In this document: one piece after another, positions 1 through 5,089 of the stretch
Layout of the letters: each line of letters opens with the position of its first letter
Position numbering within the stretch: the stretch's first letter is position 1
NCBI GenBank assembly: GCA_007050885.1
Contig: SMYQ01000010.1
Span: 6,397 to 11,485, forward strand
Reading direction: 5' to 3'
From: Candidatus Bathyarchaeota archaeon
Lineage (GTDB): Archaea; Thermoproteota; Bathyarchaeia; 40CM-2-53-6; RBG-13-38-9
Length of the DNA: 5,089 bases
The notes under the pieces: generated by a model
Told to the model about the DNA's origin: nothing
Seen by the model: the letters and a program-made list of their open reading frames with translations, nothing else
Database searches by the model: none
Program-made: the position numbers and the translations under genes

Positions 1-89
1 TTATTCAAAATTTCTTCAAAATCCAACTTTGGAAGGTACTTAATATTAAATGGCGCTATAGTTAGGTCGCTATTCCAAATAATAAGCAC
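1..89 (-). CDS. Possible N-terminus of a leftward gene cut by the window edge
   Basis: On the minus strand a frame is open from a GTG at 89-87 to the left edge, giving 29 codons with no stop. It is preceded two codons upstream by an in-frame TAG, so translation could not begin much earlier. The reading starts (M/V)LIIWNSDLTIAPFNIKY and ends LPKLDFEEILN, an ordinary protein-like mix of hydrophobic and acidic residues. If real, the gene diverges from carB with about 72 bases between the two starts. Against it, there is no ATG and no strong ribosome binding site. A plus-strand frame (positions 1-135, ending in TAG) is also open across the same bases, so chance cannot be excluded. No family is recognised. 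Confidence 0.25.
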   Translation of the reverse strand, partial: MLIIWNSDLTIAPFNIKYLPKLDFEEILN

Positions 90-147
90 ACTCTATTGGA
101 TGTTTGAATACTATCATAACATTTCAAATATGTAGATAGAACATCAG

Positions 148-154
148 ATGAGGG
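148..154 (+). promoter_or_regulatory. Ribosome binding site that fixes the carB start
   Basis: The sequence ATGAGGG contains GAGG, which matches the Shine-Dalgarno consensus. It ends seven bases before the ATG at 162. A TTG at 156 would add only two residues and sits too close to this site, so ATG 162 is the better start. The resulting N-terminus (MTRRSDIHKI) aligns with the usual CarB beginning of the M-P-K-R-T-D-I type. Confidence 0.55.
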
Positions 155-161
155 ATTGGAT

Positions 162-3100
162 ATGACGAGACGAAGTGACATTCATAAGATTATGATTATT
201 GGATCCGGACCAATTGTTATAGGCCAAGCATGTGAATTTGATTACTCTGGAACCCAAGCATGCAAAGCTTTACGATCTTTAGGTTATGAGATTGTTCTTG
301 TTAACTCAAATCCAGCAACAATCATGACTGATCCTGCTACGGCTGATGTCACCTATATCGAACCGCTTAATCTGGAATCCATGATTAAAATTATTGAAAA
401 GGAGCGGCCGGATGCAATACTTCCAAACCTTGGAGGCCAGACTGGCCTAAACTTGAGTTCAAGTCTCGCTAAATGTGGTGCTCTCGAAAAATATAATGTA
501 AAAGTCATTGGAGTTGAGCCTGATGCTATTATGCGAGGTGAAGATAGGCTCGCCTTCAAACAGACTATGATGGAATTAGGTATTGAAATGCCTCAGAGTA
601 AGATTACATATAGTGTGGAAGAGTCTGAGGAAATTGCAGGAAAGCTAGGGTATCCAGTTGTAGTGCGCCCAGCTTACACTATGGGTGGCACCGGTGGGGG
701 TCTCGTTTATAATGTTGAGGAATTGAGGACTGTAGCCAATCGTGGTATCCAGGCAAGTTTGATTGGACAAGTGCTTATTGAGGAATCTGTTGAAGGATGG
801 GAAGAACTAGAACTGGAGGTAATTCGTGACTCGAAGAACCAGATGATAACAGTATGTTTTATAGAAAATGTGGATGCTATGGGTGTACACACGGGCGATT
901 CCTATTGCACGGCACCAATGCTAACCATTGATCAAGATCTGCAAGATCGCCTTCAGCAGCTTTCCTATAAAGTCGTTGAGAGAATTGGGGTTATTGGTGG
1001 CACAAATATTCAGTTTGCCCATGATCCAAAAACTGGTCGCATAGTCATAATCGAAATAAATCCGAGAACATCCAGATCCTCAGCACTCGCTTCAAAAGCT
1101 ACTGGTTTTCCAATCGCACTAATATCAGCTAAACTAGCAGCAGGATTAACTCTTGACGAGATTCCGTATTGGCGACATGGTACTTTAGAAAAATACACAC
1201 CTTACGGTGATTATGTTGTAGTTAAATTCGCTCGGTGGGCCTTTGAAAAGTTCCGTGATGCTGAAGATCACTTAGGAACACAGATGCGTGCTGTTGGCGA
1301 AGTTATGAGCATAGGTAAAAATTATAAAGAAGCTTTTCAAAAGTCGATTCGCTCATTGGAAAATGGGCGTTTTGGACTTGGCTTTGCTAAAGACTTCAAT
1401 AAGAAATCACTGGACGAATTAATGAAAAGTCTTACCTATCCAACTAGTGAGCGCCAATTTATCATGTATGAAGCGCTTCGAAAAGGTGCTGATATTCAAG
1501 ATCTTTATCGGAAGACCTACATCAAACCTTGGTTCATTCAACAGATGAAGGAGTTAGTAGATCTAGAAGAAAAGATTCTCGAATACAAAGGTAAGAAATT
1601 ACCTGATGAGCTACTCATAAGCGCGAAGAAGGATGGTTTCGCTGATAAATATCTGGCAAAGTTACTCGGAGTCAATGAAAAGGAAATCCGTGATAATCGA
1701 ACACAACTAGGGGTTATAGAAGCGTGGGACTTTGTACCTGTGAGTGGTGCTGAAGATGCGAGATATTACTATTCGACCTACAATGGACCAAATCGCATCA
1801 CAGTTAGTGAAAGGCTTAAAGTTATGGTTCTTGGTGGCGGTCCAAATCGTATTGGGCAGGGCATTGAATTTGACTATTGCTGTGTTCATGCTGCCTTCGC
1901 TTTACGTGATTTAGACTACGAGACCATTATGGTCAATTGTAATCCAGAAACTGTCTCAACCGATTACGACACATCTGATAAACTCTACTTCGAACCACTA
2001 ACTGTAGAAGACGTAGTGAGCATATATCAAAAACAAAAACCCCTCGGGGTAATAGTCCAGTTCGGTGGTCAGACACCACTTAATATTTCGGCAGAACTTC
2101 AAAAAGCTGGAGTAAAGATTCTAGGTACAACTGTCAACTCTATAGATATCGCCTCTGACCGTGGCCGGTTCAGCCAAATGATGAAAAAATATGGAATTCC
2201 CATGCCCGAATCAGGTACCGCTAGCAGTTTAGATGAAGCTCTCGTTGTGGCAGAGCGAATCGGTTACCCACTTATGGTTCGACCATCCTACGTGCTAGGA
2301 GGACGGGGAATGGAAATTGTTCATGATGAAGAAGAATTGAGAGTGTATGTTGCCGAAGCTGTTGGGGTTACTCCAGACAAACCTATTCTTATTGACCGAT
2401 ACCTAGAAAACGCTATTGAGACCGAGGCTGATGCCCTTTCAGATGGACAAGATGTCTACATTCCAGCCATAATGGAACATATTGAATATGCTGGTGTCCA
2501 TTCCGGTGATGCTGCATGCGTCATACCTCCAGTAAGTTTAACCAAGAAAAATATTCACACAATTGAAGAATATACAAAACGCATTGCAAAAGAACTCAAT
2601 GTTGTTGGAGTTATGAACATTCAGTATGCCATCTGTAAAGATGTTGTTTATGTACTGGAAGCTAATCCGCGTGCTTCTAGAACAGTTCCATTAGTTTCTA
2701 AAGTATGTAACATTCCAATGGCTCGTTTAGCTACAGAACTTATGCTTGGTAAAAAAATTAAAGACCTCAATTTGAAAAATCGTAATATCCCACATTTCGG
2801 AGTAAAAGAAGCTGTTTTTCCATTCAATGCGTTCCCTGAAGTAGACCCAGTGCTTGGACCGGAAATGAAGTCAACAGGGGAAGTACTTGGCATCGCTAAT
2901 TCATTTGGCTTAGCTTTTTGGAAAGCCCAAGAAGCTGTCTTACCCCTTCCAACTCAAGGTACTGTCCTTATTACTGTCTCAGAAAGTGATCGACCTGCAG
3001 TATTAGAGGTAGCAAGACAACTATCGAACCTTGGATTCCACATTAGAGCCACAGTAGGTACACAGACTTTCCTAGACAGTCAAGGTATCCAATCACAGGT

Positions 3101-3359
3101 CATACTCAAGGAGCATGAAGGTAGGCCAAATATCACTGACGCCATAGAGAATGGTGATATCCAACTTGTCATTAACACTCCATCTGGAAAAATGAGTATA
3201 CACGACGATTCATACATACGCAAGGCAGCTATACGACATAGGATACCTTATATCACAACGTTACAAGCTGCTTTGGCTGCCGCCAAAGGAATCGCAGCCT
3301 ACCGTGAGGGCAAATCAGTTGTCAAATCCCTTCAAAGCTACCATGCAGATATTGTTTAA
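162..3359 (+). CDS. carB: Carbamoyl-phosphate synthase large chain (CarB)
   Basis: CarB is the cytoplasmic synthetase subunit that makes carbamoyl phosphate from bicarbonate, two ATP and ammonia, feeding arginine and pyrimidine synthesis; CarA normally supplies the ammonia from glutamine. The 1065 residues match the usual full length. The first ATP-grasp half (about 1-400) opens with GPIVIGQACEFDYSG. It has R129, R169 followed by PAYTMGGTGGG, Q284, and E298 with N300 in EINPR. An oligomerisation region spans about 400-550. The second half begins at 554 with VMVLGGGPNRIGQG and has R707 before PSYVLGGR, and E833 with N835 in EANPR. An MGS-like allosteric domain covers about 933-1065, including EHEGRPNI. 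By remembered alignment to E. coli CarB, the ornithine contacts are kept (H773, E775, D783, E883, Y1030, T1032), while the nucleotide site is mixed (R944, T964, T967, K983, N1005, but V965 and P1007). No frameshift or missing catalytic residue is seen. No carA is visible upstream. The gene ends 4 bases from a convergent neighbour. Confidence 0.97.
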   Translation: MTRRSDIHKIMIIGSGPIVIGQACEFDYSGTQACKALRSLGYEIVLVNSNPATIMTDPATADVTYIEPLNLESMIKIIEKERPDAILPNLGGQTGLNLSSSLAKCGALEKYNVKVIGVEPDAIMRGEDRLAFKQTMMELGIEMPQSKITYSVEESEEIAGKLGYPVVVRPAYTMGGTGGGLVYNVEELRTVANRGIQASLIGQVLIEESVEGWEELELEVIRDSKNQMITVCFIENVDAMGVHTGDSYCTAPMLTIDQDLQDRLQQLSYKVVERIGVIGGTNIQFAHDPKTGRIVIIEINPRTSRSSALASKATGFPIALISAKLAAGLTLDEIPYWRHGTLEKYTPYGDYVVVKFARWAFEKFRDAEDHLGTQMRAVGEVMSIGKNYKEAFQKSIRSLENGRFGLGFAKDFNKKSLDELMKSLTYPTSERQFIMYEALRKGADIQDLYRKTYIKPWFIQQMKELVDLEEKILEYKGKKLPDELLISAKKDGFADKYLAKLLGVNEKEIRDNRTQLGVIEAWDFVPVSGAEDARYYYSTYNGPNRITVSERLKVMVLGGGPNRIGQGIEFDYCCVHAAFALRDLDYETIMVNCNPETVSTDYDTSDKLYFEPLTVEDVVSIYQKQKPLGVIVQFGGQTPLNISAELQKAGVKILGTTVNSIDIASDRGRFSQMMKKYGIPMPESGTASSLDEALVVAERIGYPLMVRPSYVLGGRGMEIVHDEEELRVYVAEAVGVTPDKPILIDRYLENAIETEADALSDGQDVYIPAIMEHIEYAGVHSGDAACVIPPVSLTKKNIHTIEEYTKRIAKELNVVGVMNIQYAICKDVVYVLEANPRASRTVPLVSKVCNIPMARLATELMLGKKIKDLNLKNRNIPHFGVKEAVFPFNAFPEVDPVLGPEMKSTGEVLGIANSFGLAFWKAQEAVLPLPTQGTVLITVSESDRPAVLEVARQLSNLGFHIRATVGTQTFLDSQGIQSQVILKEHEGRPNITDAIENGDIQLVINTPSGKMSIHDDSYIRKAAIRHRIPYITTLQAALAAAKGIAAYREGKSVVKSLQSYHADIV

Positions 3360-3363
3360 AAGT

Positions 3364-4629
3364 TCATTTAGCTAGTATGGAAATTTTCACCCCAAGCAAA
3401 GTCCGTATCTCTTCCTCTAACATATGTAATCGCTCCCCAAGCTCAGTTTGGAGTTCGGATATTTTTACTTCAAATCCTGAACTCGATTGCTTTAGTTCAG
3501 CAATTTCCTTTTCGATCTTTCTTTTTGAGAGGCCTAATTTCTGGTTATTTTCTGCGAACTTACTGGCTTCAGATGTTGACATAAGCCGTTTCTCTTTTTT
3601 TCTGATAAGTTCGAATTTTTGACGAATTCTTTCAAGGAAACCATCTTGTACAAGGTTAATTGTGTCCAATACTTTCCTTTCTTTTTTCTTATCGATTGTG
3701 ATCTTTCCATCTTCAAGTAAAAATTTCACATCATGAAGTAGTAATGATACTTGAGTCAAGTCATTGCTCTCAAGAACTGCGTAGTTAGGATCTTTAACGA
3801 AGTCTCTAAGGGTGACCATGCTTTCAGGACGTAGTGTAATTCTCCCCTCACTGACTGACTTGACTAATTTCCGCAGGGGCTTGTTAAAAGGATCCAGAAA
3901 TTTTGACAGTTCTATTTTAATATCTTGAACCTTTGTCTGAACTTTTTCTAGTTCCTTGAACTCATCTCTACCTCTCATTCTGCTGAATTGCAGATTCACT
4001 TCTTCCAATTGTGCATTTAATTGCTTTATCCTTTCCTCAGCTTTGCCCATTTCTATTCTCATTTGTTTCGGTCTTTCTCGAATCTCAACAACCTTCTCAC
4101 TATTTTTACGAATCACCTTAATTTTTTGGGCAAGGGGCTCACTATTTTTTAGGACTTGTGCTAGCTTAACCGATAGTCCATATAGCTTCTTGAATTCGGA
4201 ATCAAAATCTTTGACTAGTGGTTTGAAGCTAGAATGCAATCGTAGAATTTTATTTTGTCTCGTACGATTTGGAGTTTTAAGGGCTTTTGTCAGTTCTTCA
4301 TACATTGTTTGGACATGATCAAAGCTCAAGTCATCTGGAAGTTGAATTTCATCTAGTGAAGATAAAATGTTTTCTGCAAATTGTATAATATATCTCTCTT
4401 GACCTCGGGTCTCAGGATCCGAACTGCTGGAAGCTAATTTTTGCGCGGTTACTTTCATATTCAATATTGATTTGTCAATGTCTACTAGAATTGGTCTTGT
4501 CTCACGCTTGAATTTATCTCGCATAGGACTTGTATGTTGGTCAAGCCAAGTCGGCAAATCACTAAGCTCTAAGACTTCTGGCTTATCGGGTTTCTTTGTT
4601 TTGAAAAGTCTACGAATTGCATAACTCAT
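3364..4629 (-). CDS. Lysine/glutamate-rich coiled-coil protein of unknown function
   Basis: The protein has 421 residues, is very rich in Lys, Glu, Leu and Ser, has no cysteine, and shows no signal peptide or membrane segment, so it is probably cytoplasmic. The N-terminus MSYAIRRLFKTKK is a short basic, partly amphipathic stretch, followed by an acidic linker and the helix around LPTWLDQ. A helical region rich in Asp/Leu follows (about 40-155). A first long coiled coil runs from about 160 to 244 and contains AEERIKQLNAQLEEV. A more globular segment with LRDFVKDPNY lies at about 250-325. A second coiled coil runs from about 330 to 413 and contains KRKIEKEIAELKQ, with a short hydrophobic tail, VKISILAK. 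I recall similar proteins (basic LF-K-K start, central D-P segment) in archaea, often loosely named SbcC-like. No Walker or zinc-hook motif is present, so it is not a nuclease or ATPase. I chose ATG 4629 because GGTGGG lies seven bases upstream. ATG 4644 would add five residues (MVGSQ). Confidence 0.85.
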   Translation of the reverse strand: MSYAIRRLFKTKKPDKPEVLELSDLPTWLDQHTSPMRDKFKRETRPILVDIDKSILNMKVTAQKLASSSSDPETRGQERYIIQFAENILSSLDEIQLPDDLSFDHVQTMYEELTKALKTPNRTRQNKILRLHSSFKPLVKDFDSEFKKLYGLSVKLAQVLKNSEPLAQKIKVIRKNSEKVVEIRERPKQMRIEMGKAEERIKQLNAQLEEVNLQFSRMRGRDEFKELEKVQTKVQDIKIELSKFLDPFNKPLRKLVKSVSEGRITLRPESMVTLRDFVKDPNYAVLESNDLTQVSLLLHDVKFLLEDGKITIDKKKERKVLDTINLVQDGFLERIRQKFELIRKKEKRLMSTSEASKFAENNQKLGLSKRKIEKEIAELKQSSSGFEVKISELQTELGERLHMLEEEIRTLLGVKISILAK

Positions 4630-4636
4630 CTGTGAG

Positions 4637-4642
4637 CCCACC
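4637..4642 (-). promoter_or_regulatory. Candidate ribosome binding site for the coiled-coil gene
   Basis: Read on the minus strand, GGTGGG lies seven bases before ATG 4629. Its GGTG can pair with the CACC of the 16S rRNA 3' end. The alternative ATG at 4644 has no purine-rich site at a suitable distance. This supports the shorter start, though the match is only four to five bases. Confidence 0.35.
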
Positions 4643-4797
4643 ATACCATAAGATTAATTCTTCTTCGCCATACAACTAACAGAACTATCACACTCCACTA
4701 GGTGGAAAGCAGTACAACATACACCGAGTTTACACTTTAATCAAGAAGCGAACTAGGTTTTACCGAATATATAACTCTGAGCACTACTAAAGAGACA

Positions 4798-4807
4798 AGC
4801 GCGCGCT
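4798..4807. repeat. Perfect 10-base palindrome AGCGCGCGCT
   Basis: The bases AGCGCGCGCT equal their own reverse complement; the symmetry stops at the flanking A residues on both sides. The eight inner bases are alternating G and C, which stands out in an AT-rich intergenic region. It lies about 20 bases upstream of the candidate TATA element of the flavoprotein gene, a position suited to a dimeric regulator. No regulator is identified, and a single short palindrome can arise by chance. Confidence 0.4.
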
Positions 4808-4827
4808 AAGATCTTATGTAGTTTAGA

Positions 4828-4838
4828 TTAAAATAAAT
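4828..4838 (+). promoter_or_regulatory. Candidate archaeal TATA element for the flavoprotein gene
   Basis: TTAAAATAAAT resembles an archaeal TATA box. Counting about 25 bases downstream puts transcription start near 4858, leaving a leader of about 24 bases that contains the ribosome binding site before ATG 4882. The spacing is sensible, but AT-rich stretches are common here, so the assignment is tentative. Confidence 0.35.
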
Positions 4839-4870
4839 CCATGCATTATTTGCTAGTCTAATAAAAAGTT

Positions 4871-4875
4871 GGAAG
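4871..4875 (+). promoter_or_regulatory. Ribosome binding site of the flavoprotein gene
   Basis: GGAAG ends six bases before the ATG at 4882, a normal Shine-Dalgarno distance. It supports that start codon, as does the match of the resulting N-terminus (MKIIGFSAG) to the first beta strand of flavodoxin-fold proteins. Confidence 0.5.
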
Positions 4876-4881
4876 TAAACG

Positions 4882-5089
4882 ATGAAAATTATTGGGTTCA
4901 GTGCGGGTGTCGTAGGTCATAACTCGAACATTGATCGAATGGTTAAGACCATTATGAAAAAAAGTGGCTACGATTCAGAATTCGTGAAACTTACCGATCT
5001 TAATTATTCTGCCTGCAAGGGTTGCGTCTGGCTGTGCGCCAAGCCAGAGGTATGCAAACTTGAGGATGATTTGGTTACATACTATCAGA
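4882..5089 (+). CDS. Flavodoxin-fold NAD(P)H-dependent FMN reductase family protein, 5' part only
   Basis: The first 69 codons are present and the gene runs off the right end. The start MKIIGFSAG is the first beta strand and the beginning of the FMN phosphate-binding loop. The loop region GFSAGVVGHNSN is followed by a helix with DRMVKTIMKKSG. A second strand, EFVKLTDLNYSAC, then leads into four cysteines at 45, 48, 52 and 58 (C-x2-C-x3-C-x5-C) and LEDDL, where relatives usually have a K-D-D-M/L element. Proteins of this family bind FMN and move electrons or reduce small substrates. Those with a full cysteine cluster, such as the iron-sulfur flavoprotein of methanogens, also hold a 4Fe-4S centre. 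Whether this one does cannot be told from sequence alone. It is transcribed away from the coiled-coil gene and is likely cytoplasmic. The family call is firm; the substrate is unknown. Confidence 0.85.
   Translation, partial: MKIIGFSAGVVGHNSNIDRMVKTIMKKSGYDSEFVKLTDLNYSACKGCVWLCAKPEVCKLEDDLVTYYQ

Larger units (their letters stand above)
4645..4881. other. Divergent intergenic region between the coiled-coil gene and the flavoprotein gene
   Basis: About 240 AT-rich bases separate the two divergent starts, and I find no convincing ORF in any frame. It should carry promoters for both genes. It contains a small inverted repeat (TCCAC-TAG-GTGGA, 4694-4706), an AT stretch AATATATAA (4766-4774) that could serve as a TATA element on either strand, a GC-only palindrome core (4798-4807), and a better placed TATA-like element at 4828-4838. 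No tRNA-like or riboswitch-like fold was recognised by eye. Confidence 0.6.

Noticed and set aside
353..2893. Several 60-81 codon minus-strand ORFs inside carB
   Set aside because: They overlap a fully conserved enzyme gene, have low-complexity Ser-rich translations, and are shadows of the carB reading frame.
162..3359. Two similar halves of carB as a recent tandem duplication
   Set aside because: The repeated G-G-P-x-R-I/V-I-G-Q and E-x-N-P-R motifs reflect the ancient internal duplication found in all CarB proteins.
3377..3622. Plus-strand ORF of 81 codons, and a second at 3956-4318 of 120 codons
   Set aside because: Both lie antisense inside the coiled-coil gene and are rich in Ser, Phe, Leu and Ile, as expected from reading Lys/Glu-rich codons backwards. 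Neither has a plausible ribosome site or domain.
3364..4629. Coiled-coil protein as an ESCRT-III (Snf7-like) or SMC/Rad50 homologue
   Set aside because: It is about twice the length of an ESCRT-III subunit and has two coils with a middle segment. It lacks the Walker A, signature and Walker B motifs and the CxxC hook needed for SMC/Rad50.
4694..4706. Small inverted repeat TCCAC-TAG-GTGGA as a terminator or operator
   Set aside because: The five-base arms, three-base loop and lack of a following T-run on either strand make this too weak to call.

Overview
The window is an AT-leaning stretch (roughly 40% GC by eye) with two complete genes and one or two genes cut by the ends. I think the source is an archaeon. 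The Shine-Dalgarno-like sites are short, an AT-rich TATA-like element lies about 50 bases upstream of the last gene, and the middle gene resembles lysine/glutamate-rich coiled-coil proteins that I associate with archaea (methanogens and Asgard lineages). This placement is an inference. CarB alone would also fit a bacterium, and no rRNA or other decisive marker is present.

Layout: positions 1-161 are the upstream region of carB. It may hold the first codons of a leftward gene that runs off the left edge. Positions 162-3359 (+) encode a full-length, apparently intact carbamoyl-phosphate synthase large chain (CarB), with both ATP-grasp halves and the C-terminal regulatory domain. Only 4 bases further on, at 3364-4629 (-), comes a convergent gene for a 421-residue charged coiled-coil protein that I cannot assign a function. 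Positions 4630-4881 are a divergent intergenic region with a GC-only palindrome core and a candidate promoter. From 4882 to the right end (+) is the start of a flavodoxin-fold, FMN-reductase-like protein with a four-cysteine cluster typical of iron-sulfur flavoproteins and their relatives.

The genes do not form one operon: the strands run +, -, +. CarB makes carbamoyl phosphate for arginine and pyrimidine synthesis and normally needs the glutaminase subunit CarA, which is not visible here. The coiled-coil protein and the flavoprotein have no evident metabolic link to CarB. I found no tRNA, rRNA, CRISPR array, insertion sequence or convincing new multigene system. The items most worth following up are the uncharacterised coiled-coil family, the cysteine spacing of the flavoprotein, and the mixed conservation of the CarB effector sites.
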